Source: Rallus limicola
Taxonomy: Eukaryota > Chordata > Aves > Gruiformes > Rallidae
Assembly (NCBI GenBank): GCA_022605955.1
Contig: JAKCOZ010000020.1
Span: 4,019,001-4,083,000 of the forward strand
Direction of reading: 5' to 3'
DNA length: 64,000 bases
Below are positions 23,801 through 37,299 of this stretch, piece after piece. Position 1 is the stretch's first letter; each line of letters opens with the position of its first letter. Below the pieces are notes generated by a model. That model did not search any database. It saw nothing but the letters and a program-made list of their open reading frames with translations, and was not told the origin of the DNA. A program made the position numbers and the translations under genes.

Positions 23801-26800
23801 TGAAGGTAGCCTTGACAAGTCACACAAACACCCACCTTTTAGAGTGTGTCGTGGGAATCCAAGCGATCTGCACTATTAAAAACAAGATCTCCAGAACCAT
23901 AGTCTAGTGATAAAGCTATAATTCCCATATTATCCTCCACACATTCTAGCATACGCCTATAGCAAGTAATCCTAGTCATCACTTCTCTGAGAATATCATA
24001 TTCAGCAGAGCAGCTAAATTATGTGGGGTATTTACCAAACCAGGGGTGTATATATATTCTATCTGCTCTTCCAAGCCTTCTGTTTCCACACTAAAAGAAG
24101 AGCTACACACCTCTGCCAAGCATTCTCATTCATTTTGCATTCAGAGATGTTTTATTTGCTGCGTTGCCCTGTGCTTTTTGAATCTTTCTTCATTAGCAGG
24201 CTCTAGCATCTGACAGGTAATTTGCCTGCCTACAGCTTCCTCTATTAACACTACCTTTAGACTGAGCGCAGAGAAGGAAATGGATGGTGTGCCGTTTAAT
24301 GGAGTATCTGTCCCTCATCTGTTTTCAGTCTGTCATGTGTCCTTCCCACCTCTTCCCTATGCCAGCACTGGGGGAAGGGGAGCTGCTTTTACACTGATGA
24401 GGAGGTTTCTATCCCATATTGCACAGATGTTTGTCCTAACCCAGGGTATGCTGCTTGTTATTCAAAAGGATTGCTTCTGCAGATGTTCCTCTCGCTATGG
24501 CCTCCTGTCTTTTCCTCTGTCCTCTCTCATACATGAACAGATTGCAGTGGTTTTTTTCCTTTTTTCCCCTCCAGAGAACTAAATCCCAAACCAGCTCTCT
24601 AGATTTTCTTCACTTATCCCTAAGCAGCCGTTCATTCAGGCATATGGCTTTCTCTCCTTCCTCACCATTTGGACAGATGTTTTCTCTTGACTAAGTACAT
24701 TCTTAATCCATGAGAGAAATGAGAAAACTTGCATGATTTTTGTAAGAAAAAAGAAAATAGGAATTTTTTTTTTCTGATGCAGACTGCTCTCCAGTTCCAT
24801 GATCCTTTTAGGCTGTGGTTTTCATACCAAGACCAGTTAATACAGCAAGACCAGAAAGGTTTTTCTGCTGACACTTGATTATGTGTAGTGAGTTCTGTAC
24901 ACACATGCAGAAAGATTTCCCCTTGCCTGAAACGGCTTCTACACATGAAAGGACAGCAGGCAAGTTCAACAATCAGATGAGAGGATTCAAGGTGGATATG
25001 AGACTTCTGTGCTTCACATATTAACCAGTGCCTCATGTAATGATTGGTTTAGAGGTGAATGGTTGTGAGAGAAGTTCTTAGTAATGTCTGATTAATGGCA
25101 GGCAGAAAATGCTGAAGGTACATTTAAACCATCATACTAAAACCTTTGAAATTATATTTGGGTCATCTTATGGTCAGCATCAGCAAAAGTTTTTTTTCAA
25201 GAATTCAGATTCTGGTATATCCCACTGTTATTGTGGAAAGAGGAATGTTAATATATTCTCCACCAGTGTGAAAATACATACTTTCTTGCAGTTATGCAAT
25301 TTTTATTTGGTTTTTCTTCTGGTAACAGGCTGTTTCTCAAGCTGGAGGTACCATGAAAAGATCCATACTTATGTATGCACGTGATGCCCACAAGCAAACA
25401 TGGGAAAGTTTCACAGGCCAGCAGCAAGCAGAGAGCTGAATGTCCATGCACATGTGCAGGGCTTTTTATTTGGTGTTGTCTGTTACAGACTGATAAATGA
25501 ATGAACAAGCCTGTCTCAAAACCCTTCGCTCTTCACTACTTGCTATAGCTTTTCCTAAATTAATGATTACAACCAAGTTTTTAATATGATAGTGTTGTCT
25601 TTCTCACCGTAAGCATCCCACACACATTCACACCTCCCACTGTGACAGCTGAAGGAGCAAGAATGAGAACAGCCCCAGTGTAAGCAGAATCAAAGAGATT
25701 TATTCAAGGGTTATACAGTTTTTGACACCAGAAACTTTTCTTGTGACAATGGGCTGTTGGCTAACATTCAAGGTGATCTTCCCTGAGCCTCATTAAGCTG
25801 TCTTCAGTAGTTAGGTTTAAAATGGGAGGCTGGTGGCTTCCTAGCTGTCTGAAAGAAGAAAGGATGAGATTCATCTCTGCTTGCACTTCTTTTATGGCTG
25901 AGTAAAGTGCCCTGACTGATATTCAGAGTGGCTGAATACAGAGTGAAGAATGCTGGCTCCAGTGAAGTCTACACAAGAGATATAAACTCTGCTGAATTAG
26001 CTCTTCAAATATTTTGAAACCCTGCTGTATTAATAGGCTTATTTTTCAGCATGACCCTGAACAGATCCAAAAGACTATCAGTGTGTTTGAGACATGCAGT
26101 AAAAGGGATGGGAAGTTAAATTTTTTTCCTGTACACAACAGGGCTGCTGCTGTGACCTTCAGATCTGGCTAGGAATAAGAACTTTAGACTATAATGAATC
26201 TTATTTTATGGGTGGGCAGGAGGAAAAGCCTGTGTTGGGAGAACTTAGGTGGTCTGCGGGATTCACAGCACTTGGGCTGCCTGAAGGATGAACCCTCAGA
26301 ATTGTGATTTATTTTTGTCTTTGCTTCTGAAAGTCCTCTAGAAGAGTCAGAATCTAGAAGGGCAATATTAGCCAACCTTGCCAAATCCCAACTACTGCCA
26401 GATTCTCTTCAGCTCTTTAAAGAACTGCAACAATGGAGCTGAAGGAAATGCATGTCCCATGATGTTCAAAGCCCCCTTCTTTTCAGACATTACAAGCACA
26501 GTGTCTGTTTCAGAGAGAGGACTCCCAGAATAGGGGGAAAGACTGAATACACAGGGAGAGTGTGGAGGCAGTGTGTTGGCCCTGGGCCTAAAAAGAAATA
26601 GCACAGGGATGTTCACAGAGTAAACCCCCCAGAAAAATAGAAACCCTTGGCTTTGATGTTGCCTTTCTGGTTTGGGAAGAGTTATTAGGGGTTTTCTCAG
26701 CAATTCTTAATATTTCATTCTCAGGCTTGCAACTGCCCTTTCTGGAGCCAGAGTGTAAGGATGTGGGGTTGGAGCTTGAGCCAAGAGAGGTTCTTTCAGC

Positions 26801-29800
26801 TTTTATTTTGAATATCTAAAATCAGATTGGCTGTTTAACCTGCCTGAGTTTTCTGGAAGTTTTCACCTCCTCTGTGGCACGTATTGAAAGCAGTAAGAAC
26901 TGCAAAGATTAATTAAATAGCCTGCTGCAAGTACCTGTTTAGGGGAGCCCCACTGAAGACAGCTGAATGCACTGCACTTGCATATTGGCTACATGATGGA
27001 TTCGGAAGCACAGAAATTCCTCCTAAAAGAGTTATTCTTATCCTCCAAATGTTATTTATTTGGATTGGAATGGGTCTGTTCAGCCTTAGTGATATTCTTC
27101 AAACCCCAGCACTGTGATACAATACTGCTCTTTTATTAAGCCATAACACTAGTAGATTGTTTTAAGCCTTACGCTTTGAATGTCTTGCAGATGAAATGCT
27201 GCAAGAAGATCTGTACAATAAGGAGATTGGAGGATGCTTTTCTGCACATCTTTCTCATTCCAGTGGTCTGAAGGATCTGGATGATTGAAAAACAACAAGT
27301 AAATAAAGCCCTATCTATTACACACCCAAGTGCTGGGTGAGTATTGAGTGATGGGGAGGAATGTTTAAATGATCATGTGAGGCTAAACGGTGCTGCATGG
27401 ACTGACTGAAACGACACTCTAATCAAGTCTGACAGCTCTATTGCATTATAATTATAGACTGCCAGAGGCACTTTTTAGACTATCAGTACTTTTGGGATAG
27501 TTTGCATCTAAATTAAAATTGAACTTCAAAGCAGTTTGATGGGGATGTGTTTCCAAGGAGTTTCAAAAATGTGAAAGACACTAACTGATTAGCATTATGC
27601 ACTGTACCAGCTGGTTGCTACTGTAAAAAAATAAAATAAGTAGCAGCCATGCTGATAATCAGAAAGTAGTATCTTGAATCCTATTAATTTTCTTTTGAAT
27701 TATTTATGGGGGTATTTTTTGTTCCAGTCGTGCACTTCCTTTCAAATGTTTATTTAGTTTCTCTGTAAAGGAAGAAAAAAATGGGAGGAAGAGAGAAATC
27801 TGGAAAATCTCCAAGGGTTAGCTCACCAGCAATCTGTTTAGATGTCCTCTTCTCAACTGAGCCCTGCTCTGCTAAATATTTATGGCAATGTTTAACAAAT
27901 AAATCTCACCCACCTCCCCATTTACAGTAAAGCAGAAGATTGAACTGCTTTAAGGGACCATTACCTCTTTTTTATCATGAGGGGGAAAGAAATTTCATGA
28001 ATATATGTTAATTTCTGAAACAGATAAAGCACAGAACTGCAACTGCAAACATCTGCCTGTCCACATTACAGATGTTCTGCCTGAAGCTTCTTTTCTGATC
28101 CCATCTCTAGACAACAACAGAAAGGAGTTCACAGCTCCACGGTGTTTTCTTTTTCTTGTCATATTGTATAATCACTAATTGGAAGCAACAGACAGATTCT
28201 CAGGACTCAGTTCTGTCTTCAGATACATCTATGCATTACTTGGCACGTTGTACAGTCAGCCAATGGCTCAACCAGAAGCAGAATCAAGGCAGGTCTACTA
28301 GAGCATTTAGGTTTCTAAATCCAGCTCAGATCACTCCACTGATTTCTGATAGAGGTTAAATTTTCTAACTGCCTATGTGTTTGTATGCCAGTTCCTCATC
28401 AGCTCTTGTGCTTTGATGTGAAGCGTCCTATATATTGTGAACTCCTTGGGCTTAATTATTTTTGCTGTGCTTCTCCACCTTTGTTGGATTCATCCAGCCT
28501 CAAATCCTCTAAGGGATGCTCTGGTGATACAGAGGACAGCATGCCAGACCTACACAACATCCAATAGTGGCTAAGTCTGCATTCTTCAGAGAGTGTGATC
28601 AAATCACAAGGAGATACGTGGGTTATATTGTTCCAATACATTTATTCCTGCCCAATACTGGTGACTAGATGGAGCACTTACAGGAGGCTTTATACATCTT
28701 TAAAATTTTATTAAGTTTGATGACTGTAGGTGTAAGAAATACCAGATACATAATTCAGGAATGTACAGCTTGGATTCTGTGTTTCCAATCTGCTGATTGG
28801 TATCTGTGAGCCCTATCAAGGCTTTTCTCAGGATAGTGGATCTATGTGAATGCCTCCATGATTACCTGCCTGCCTGTAGTGTGCTGATGTCTATAAATTT
28901 GGGGTATGCAGAATCTATATAAACAAGTTGTCCTGAGGAATTAGAAGCTTACCTACTATTAGACCAAATTTAACAGGTAAATTTGAGCAAACACATCTAA
29001 CCTTTTCTGTTCTGATGCATTGATTTCTACCCCACCAACTGGTGCATTAGGAGTACCTGCTTGAAAAAGGCAATGTTTCTTTCGTAGCTTCATTATTCTG
29101 CACACCTCAGGACTGCATCATCCCTGTTTTCTAAGCCACAGCCTGCATTGTCACAAAATTAGTTTGCAGTGAAAGAGAGCTTGCTAGAAACCAGTGCCTC
29201 TTTCATGAAACATTTTCTGAGGAAATATTTACTGTTTACAACCAGATGTGGAAAATTCATCAGGTATCCCCCAACCATCATGCAGTTCATTTCCATCCAA
29301 GCCAGATGGCCATGTGGATGCATGAAGTATGCAATTTGCCCACCCCACCACTGTACTTGCACACATGGCCAGGTATTGTACAGATACATCTAAGTTTGTT
29401 TAAATAACTGAGCAAAATTTGCACCCCTTCAGCTGCAGACCTGTAAAGTCTGGATAGCAAGAGCTTAACACAACAAACTCAGATTTGAGGCAGCTTTCTC
29501 AGCTTTAATTCCAAGATAGGATGCTGTGCACTTACACTTGGAAAGATGAAGGATACATGTTTAGCTTTCCTAATGCTGACTGGATCCCCAGGCAGGTGAT
29601 CCTAGACAGGACCTGCTTGCTATGTGTACAGTTACACACGTCCTGATGGACTGCAGGTGACAAGTACCTGGTAGCATCAGTATCCAGAGATTGTTCATAA
29701 ACCAGCACTTGTACACTGCTCTTTACATCTCACTTTAGAGCCCAGTTACTCCTCATTTGAGAGCTGCTTTGTAGCAGACTGCCTCACAGAAAGACAGAAG

Positions 29801-31554
29801 CTGTTTCTTGTCCAGGTTCTGCTAGCTTTTCCTCTCAGCTGACACAGGCTCAGTGACCCAGTAGCACAGTGGGATTTTATTTTTCACAATTCCAAGTGGT
29901 TTTCACTGTTAGAATTACCACCACAAATCATTGCTGCAGGAGCTCTTTTCACCAAAAAATGACAAGTTATTAAAGAAAAACGCTTGAAGACTTTTAAATG
30001 GAAAGCTAGTATTCCCATTTACCCCTTGACAGCGTATCAGCCACTCAGAGACAGGGTGAGGCAATTTTTACAGAGCCTCTCTGCTTTATTGCACTCCCTT
30101 TCCCTCCTCCACCCACTTTTCTCTCTCGCTCGCTTGCCACATGGAAATTCAGAACACTTCCCCAAAAATAGAGTTCAGATCTGAAGCCTGGATATGTATG
30201 TGTTGGTAACTTGTAATTCTTGACATACTTCTGGTGGCTTTAAAGTACCTGCCTACTGCTGGCCTGGAAGCAGTGAGACCTGCTCATAGCTGCAGGAAAC
30301 ACCAACTCCGTGGAGTCTCCTTGTTTAGTGAAAGTCATTCCATTCAATGCAAGCTCTGAAATGGGGGTTTAGCATAAGTCTGTCCAACTGGGACAGTTGT
30401 ACCTTCTTCCCACTCCCATAGTTTTTACCTGTACATCTCCCTACCAGGACTCAGTTTTGGAAATAAGCCCTGATTGATAGAAAGACAGGAGAGAGCTTGC
30501 GCACAGGTTCCCATGTGCTGGGATTGTTTCTATTACATATCCCCTTCTCATATCTGCTTTTCCCACTTTCCTTTCTGCTTAACCAGCTCAAGAGGCAACC
30601 AGTATACAGAGCTATAGTTGCAAAGACGTGTATCTGTCTTTTTGTCCAGTATACTTCTGGATGTGCAGTGGAGAGACACACAGTGGGTATAGATCCTTTT
30701 CCTTTTAGCAATCTGTTTCACTGCACAAAACACCTTGTGTTTTAGCTAATAGCAGTTTTTAAGAGAAGAACTAGCTGGGACCAGCTTCTTCAGCTGATTA
30801 CACAGTATATACACAGATATGTTGCTTTTTGACTTCTGCAGCAATGTTATATAACATTTATACAGCACCTTCTTCAAGCAGAGGTCTGTATATACACGTT
30901 TGTTGCTATAAACATGGCTTGCTATTGAAGGAAGTCCAGAAAATATCCTTGTTACCTCTCTGAATATAGAAAAAAATGGAAGGATGAATCAAACTCCCTA
31001 TGGTTAATTAACTACTTGTCGCTGGATTGCTTTCCTTTTAGGGGATCATTTCTTCTAACTGAACCTGTACAACTGACTTTTAGACAGCCAACATAGGATA
31101 AAATATATCACAGTAGTGTAACTCTGTATTTCTGTTGGCATCATCTTGGATTGAGTTCTTGGGAACATATGGAGCGCACTGATTGAGAATAGATTCAGTG
31201 ATGCTCTTCATGTCTGCTGGCTGGGAAGTAATTGTAGCAGAAAAAGAAGAAATCACTAACTTGTACTGGCATGTTCTTCTGCCTGTTTAGATTTATAAAT
31301 CTAAGTATCAATGGCCAGCAAATACTTGGCAATAAGTGAATGCTGATTTCAGGCAGCTATTCCTGAATGAGATGTGGCGGTGACAACACAGTCTTGTGTC
31401 ATTTGGCTACAAATAATTGCTACGAATCTGTTCCAAAACAATCAAATAGCTGTTGTCCCCAGAAGTTTTCTGGCCTGTTATGGCACATAATAAACCAATT
31501 TAAGATGGGTTGGTGATTATTATAACCAACCTGGACCTAAATGTTCTCAGCTGA

Positions 31555-31650
31555 GTTCCTGGTTTGCTGCAGACTTTCAGTCTGACCTAGGAGAAATCAT
31601 TTAATCTCACTGTGCTAAATACAAGTGTTGTGAAGATGCATTGGGAAGTC
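31555..31650 (+). repeat. MIR-like SINE relic, sense
   Basis: 'cagtctgacctaggagaaat' followed by 'catttaatctcactgtgcta' tracks the MIR core 'tgtgaccttgggcaaatcacttaacctc-ctgtgcc', and 'gttgtgaagatgcattggga' continues into the region after it. The copy is old and has lost the stretch between these parts. It lies about 240 bp upstream of the LTR insertion. Confidence 0.6.
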
Positions 31651-31889
31651 TGTAGGAGGCACACAGATATTGTGGCCATGGATTGTGTATAAAATAGCAC
31701 AACAGTTACAATTTGGAAGTGGCATATACTTTACCAGGTGGGATATCTCAATCAGAGAACATATTTACCTATACCATGGGAAGAACTTCTACTGAAGAGT
31801 GAAATCTGTGGAAAGGTGAGCTTGCAGACTTAGTATAGAAAATTAAGGGAACAATTCTCTTAGAGGAGTGCAAGTTCATACCACTGTGT

Positions 31890-32384
31890 TGTGGTGGGTT
31901 GACTTTGGCCAGCTGGCAGATGCCCACCCAGCCACTCCCTTGCTCCCCCTCCTCAACAGTACTGGAGAGAAAGATAAATCATGTAGCTCAACATAAAGAC
32001 AGGGAAATTATGTAAGAGCCACAGGTCAGTCCATAGCAGCTCCTCTCTGCTGCTTGTCCTTCCCTGTGGTCTCTCCATTGTGGCTGTGGGGCACCCTCTG
32101 CTCTGCTGCCTGCAGGACCTCCTCCTCCCTGTGCTCCAATCTGTGTGCTCACAGGACTGTGTGTCACACATTTTTCCTCCCTTTGTGCAGGTTTTTCCCT
32201 TTTTAAACTTGTCTTCCCAGCCTGGCTGAGGGCTCAGCTGTGCCCTGCGGTGAGGAGGCTTGTCCGGTGAGGCAAGGCCGGAACTGGCCTTGTCCGGTGT
32301 GGGCAGCCTCGGCCTCCCCTCACAGAGGGCCCTGGAGCTCTGCAGCAAAATCTGCCCTCCATGCCTTGGCCTAGTGTGCTATGA
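31890..32384 (+). mobile_element. Solo LTR of an avian endogenous retrovirus, ERVL-type
   Basis: The segment opens with TGTGGTGGGTTGAC and continues with 'cagatgcccacccagccact', 'ccttgctccccctcctcaac' and the antisense-like 'acataaagacagggaaatta', the conserved 5' part of a widespread avian LTR family. Further on come C/T-rich tracts with 'tgcctgcaggacctcctcct', a 'tttttccctttttaaacttg' motif, and a GC-rich end rich in 'aaggccgg' and 'ttgtccggtg', which fits the same family in order. No gag, pol or env sequence and no second LTR is present, so it is a solo LTR left by recombination, or a fragment with internal deletions. It is GC- and CpG-richer than its surroundings and can carry promoter activity. 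I could not identify target-site duplications with confidence, so its ends are approximate. Open frames across it are spurious. Confidence 0.75.
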
Positions 32385-35300
32385 AAAATATAGATACTTC
32401 TTCATTTTGCTCCATAGCCATTTGATGTGCATGTGTTTCTTTGAGAGCATTAAAAAGTATTTTTTTCTGTGTAGAAGCTATAGAAGATAAAGAAGCTCTT
32501 TCCATCAGGACTAAGAATTCCTGAATGATTGATTTTGAAGTGCTTTGTCCCCAGGGGTTCTTCTGATCTTAATGCTAAATGCACTAAATGCTAATAGCTT
32601 TTAGTGTACTGTCTTAAGGAATAAGGTACTATCAGCTTCAAGTCTCAGAAGAAAATACAGGCAATTCCAGATGGTTTGGAAAAATAGAGCTGTGGGTCTA
32701 GGGAAAATTGAGGTTTTCAGAGGCCTTAAGATTTAGGTGCTGGAAGAAGTCATGATTCAGACTTTCATTTCCACTAGGATGTATTTATTAAGAAAATGTA
32801 AGTCATTAATAAAAGATGTGGTTTATAGGAGCTGTTTGGTGACAAAATCAGGGCTAGATCTCAAGTCCACTGTTGGTTGCTCTCTGCCGTTCTCTGAGCC
32901 TCAGTCAAATACAGTGACACACTCTCTGTAGTGACACTGTACTTCCAAATTTTTTATAATTTTTCATAAGGCTGCACAGAGTGACTCATCTCAAATACAG
33001 GTAAGCACCAAAGCTTGCAAGTTTGTTATCTTACAACAGTTGGACATTGCCACTTGAGAATGTGGCTGTCGTGGTGTCCTTAGCAGCATTTTGGAGAGCA
33101 CCGTGTTTCAGAGAACAAGTTCAGAATAGCAATAGGAATAGTAGGAGTTCAGAGTGTCCTGTGCATATATTCAGGTTAATCGATGGATACCCAGGGGAAC
33201 ATGAGGCATTTCAGGTTCAGTTCATCACTTAACTTAGTATTAGACACTTTTCCAGTTGAACACACGTTGGGCCTGAAGTGCAGACGAAAGAAATGAGCAA
33301 TAGGAAGAGGGAGCAGAGCCTTTCTTTTGAGTATGGAAATTATTCTTCAAATGTCTTTGTTGACAGCTGGCATGGCACAAAATAAACATAGGTCTATTTG
33401 CAAGTAAGCAAGAATTAGCATAAACAGCAGCTGCTGTATTACCAAAAAAGCATGTAACAATAAAGAAATTTTTTTCTGCCTTCAGAAACAAAGGTAGGTA
33501 AAAAGCCTGCATGAAATAATGAGTTAGTTAACCACCTGTTAAAGTTCTGAGCACCAGCAGAATGAAAGAGCTATTTGTTGATGGCATAAGCATTTTACTG
33601 AATCAGGTTTTCTAATTAAAACTGAACCTATCCTTATGATAAAAAAAAAATCCATGTGGTATCAAAAATGTCCTCTTGCTCACCCCTCCTCTCTCCCAAA
33701 TCAGGGGATTTCCTACACTTGTCTATTCAGTTGCTTTTTTGCTGCATCCAGATAATTGTTTCACATTTTTCTGAGGTTTCATGGATGTGATTTCTTACTC
33801 CCTTTTCTCCAGCTACACAGCACATGAAGTCAAGTCAGGCCATCAGGAAATATAATTGTATTTATGGCCAGATCCCTTTCAGGAGGATATGTTTATGGTC
33901 TTTTGTCTCTATTTCCTTCTCTGGTAAAAGGTAGTTAGTAGCATACTCAACAGCATTGTCATATTTTAATAAAAACTAATGATCCAATACAGTGAAATGC
34001 AGAAACAAGAGAAGCAATTTTAAGTGCACAATTTTAGATTGATGATGCTTGAATTTATTGCTTAATCTGTTTCCCATGGAAAGTGGCTTACCTGTTCAAT
34101 TAACTTTGCAGTGTAAGTCCTGAATCCAGCTCTCTACAAATTCTACAGATTACCTTATCTACATTTTCTTTGTACTTTAGCACTGTGGTCTACATCTGGT
34201 TTTCATTTGTTAGGAAGTGTAGCTATTTGTCTTTAAATTTTTCTGCCACTGGGGTATTTTAAAAAATGAAAATACACTAAATAAAAACTCTATTGCACAG
34301 ATCTTTCTATCTTCAAAGAGTCAGTTCAATGTAAGGCTTAATATACAGTGTCTTAAAATCCACCAGGAGTTTTGGATCAGAATAGTTCTGAGTCAGTTCC
34401 TGATACTTTTGCTTGTTAGACTATTCACTTTGTTTCATGAGTCAACAAAATTAGTTCAGTAAAATATTACTTATACTCAGTAGAGGCATCAGAATCTTCC
34501 TAAGCAGGCATCCAGTCCCTGGCATGGGGATTGCACACATTGCTAGGGCTGATGATGTGCTTATGGCCATGTAAAAAGTCACTGTCAATGTAAGGATGAG
34601 AGTTCAAGAGTTTCTTATTTAAGGTTCCATCATCTTTTCATTCAGATGTACTTTCTCACTACTCACAAGTGTAAAAATGTGGTGTTTTGTTTTTATCAGC
34701 AGACATTTGCTTTTCCTAGTAAAAGGGTTTTGACAAACTGTCAATATTTGGTATGGAAAGCATTATGTGGCCTGTGTGGAATGCTTTTGCAACAACACAT
34801 GTTTTTCACTTGATCACAGTTTCATAGTACTACTTCTGTTTCCACTGTCAGCTTCTGTTTTCAAGGTAACCATATTTCAAAAGTGTGGTATCATTTAGGT
34901 GGGTGAAATATTTGAGAAGATTTGAAATAGAAAAACATATATAAATTTTCAACAGTAGTTTTCTTTAACAAGCATAGAGAATCAGATGTCATAGTTTGCA
35001 TACAGATTGGGCCACATTTTCTTCAATATCAGTTATTAAAAACACATTTCTGTTTGGCTATGGGTTGGTTTTCTTGATGAAGAGAGAAAAAACTTCTATT
35101 CACATTGTAGATGGAGACATCAGTGTCACAGCCACAGAGAGCATCGTCACATCCTTCACAATGGTAGGGGGGTTTCTATAGAGATTTATTTTTGAAAGGT
35201 TTATTTTTTTCTTTCTGAAAACACTTGATCCATCACATCTGTCTGCTGGTTTTCTTTATGAAAAAAGTGTCTGGCCACGTGAGCCTGTATATATGCAGAA

Positions 35301-36954
35301 AGAGCCATAGGATCCTTATTTTCTGGCTACATAATAAACTGAAATGTGTCACGTCTTTACACTCACAAAGCAGACCTCATCGTGGTAAAATGCTATCTAT
35401 TTTATTTTAGGTGAGAACTTTATTATCTCTCCCTACTGACACTGATTTAGACTGTGATTCTTTCATCTCCATCAAATAGCACCTCAGTCTACGAAGAGCT
35501 GTGTATAAACTCCATGGAGCTACTCTTGGAATAAGGTGATTTGCATAGGAACAAGGGCATCATCGTTTGCTGTCCTTTACTTAACAATGACAGCAAGCAG
35601 TTGAACAAGATCTGATCGAATCATAAGTCAAAACAGGGGACACTTGCCTGTTCTATTTTACATCAAACAGATACCTATCTGACACCAGATTTAAGATAAG
35701 ACTGGAAATAGAAGAGTTAAGATCTTGCCAGATTAGGTTTTTCTCACTGTACAGAACAGATAAGATATTCTAGGTAGTAAAATACATTAAAGTGTGGGAT
35801 GGGGAGCAAGAGAACAAGGTAAAACCTGAATTTGCTGAAGATAATTAAGTTTTTCTCTTTATTTTAGTAAGTCCAGCATGTTACACTTGGATTTAATTAT
35901 GTAGTGGACTCCTTGAAATATCTGATGTGCTTCAGCATGGCCAGGGCAGACAGCTGTGTCTGTCATGTGCATAATCCTTTCTTCCTACATAAGGCTGGTG
36001 GGACAGTAATCACTTTGGGTGTGTTTGGGGGGTCTGAAATGACACTGATGGCTTGCCACATAAGCAGATACAACACAGTAGAAATATCAACATAATCTGT
36101 GCCTGGATGGTGATTTTTCTCTCCAAAGTGAAACTTCTAATTAACTTCTGCTCTCTGAGTTGCAGTTTGGGGTGTTGTTCTGCATAGGTCTTTTCTTTGG
36201 TGTCTCTTTTCTTTTTTTGCCCAGTTCCTCCCCCACATTTGCAGTGCTCTAAAGCAAACAATAAAATCTCAGGCAACTGAACTCCTCTCCCCCACCCATT
36301 TACCTGCCCTTTGCTCCTGTACTAGAAGAGGAAAAGTAATTTTTTTTTCTCACACCAATTTACTTGTAATTTAAGCTCCTCTAAAAATGTCAGTTTATGC
36401 AAAAAAACACCTCACAGACTATCATGTCTAAGAAATGTCAGACAAATTCCTTTTTTTTTTGTTATTCAGGTAAACTCTGACTCTGAGATGCTGAAGTTTT
36501 AAGTTGACAATATTGCTGGGCTGGTGCAGCACCATCTCTCACTGCATGTTACAAAGGTGTATTTTGAGGAGAAAATTATAGCTGACCCAAACCAAGGTGT
36601 TTCCTTACTGTTGGAGTGGAAATGTGTGTGGAGTACAAGTTTTTTGAACACATATATCAAGAGGTGGATGAGTGACAGGCTCACAAAGGCAGACATACAC
36701 ACAGGAGAGGGCTCTTATCTTCATGACTGTTGCAAGATGATATGCAATTTCTACAGAGAGTTACACCATTCTGCTTTGATAGAAGCCAGTTCTTCCATCT
36801 ATTCTCTTCAAAATTTCTTCTCCAGTCTAAACACCATAAATCTGGAATGCGTTTGGGTGGTTTTTTTAACTGTACAATGCAAGAAATAATTGTTGTGCTT
36901 GTCATTGGTGTCTGATTTTTTGAAAACTTTATTTTTGTCAGTCTTATTTTAAAC
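32385..36954. other. Non-coding unique sequence, no gene seen
   Basis: AT-rich sequence between the LTR and the next MIR relic. Open frames are short and unrelated to any family I know. A very weak MIR-like trace near 32850-32925 is listed among the rejected items. No hairpin, tandem array or CpG cluster stood out. Confidence 0.6.
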
Positions 36955-37072
36955 AGAACTATTGGATTTGAATTTCTGGATCCATTCATGAATTTGAACA
37001 TGACTCTGCATATGACACTTGACAAGTTTCTTAACAGCTTTGTGCCTCAGTTTACTGCTTAGTAACAGTTTT
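36955..37072 (+). repeat. MIR SINE relic, sense, with core
   Basis: 'ttggatttgaatttctggat' resembles the MIR segment around 'gggttcgaatcc', and it is followed at the right distance by 'atgacacttgacaagtttct' and 'taacagctttgtgcctcagt', which track the core 'tgaccttgggcaagtcacttaacctctctgtgcctcagttt'. This is the clearest sense MIR in the window. It is ancient and diverged, as expected for an amniote-wide family. Confidence 0.8.
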
Positions 37073-37267
37073 ATTTATTGCCATTCTTGTACATTTGCTG
37101 ACCTGCCCATGTAGAGCCTACTGCAGGATTTAGAAGGTCTTAAGTCCTTCCAGTTGAGTGTAGGTTTGTTCCTTACTGCCACCAGAAATAAGGGAAGTAT
37201 CTCTTCTTACCACATCTCAAGGACCTTCAGTTTCTTATTTCCCCAGGAAAAATCCACACCTACAGAA

Positions 37268-37299
37268 CCCCAGTGTCTTGAATCCCCAGTGTCTTGAAC
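37268..37299. repeat. Tandem duplication, 16-bp unit, two copies
   Basis: ccccagtgtcttgaat at 37268-37283 is directly followed by ccccagtgtcttgaac at 37284-37299, one mismatch. This is a perfect-phase tandem pair and is probably variable between individuals, though there is nothing to show function. Confidence 0.88.

Larger units (their letters stand above)
15111..31554. other. Long non-coding stretch, no gene seen
   Basis: Sixteen kilobases of AT-rich sequence in which every open frame is short (under about 125 codons) and overlaps others at random on both strands. I could place no CR1, LTR, MIR, RNA gene or coding exon in it. Features that stand out are a 12-A run at 18269-18280, a tandem duplication at 16468-16498 and a hairpin at 20849-20872. 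Highly diverged repeats and short exons cannot be ruled out by reading alone. Confidence 0.6.

Noticed and set aside
28425..28475. L2-like string 'attgtgaactccttgggctt'
   Set aside because: A single 20-base resemblance without neighbouring L2 sequence.
31953..32348. 131-codon frame on the minus strand
   Set aside because: It lies inside the LTR on the opposite strand; the LTR sequence itself explains its composition.
32850..32925. MIR-like trace around 'tctctgagcctcagtcaaat'
   Set aside because: Only one short motif agrees; the rest of the core is not recognisable.
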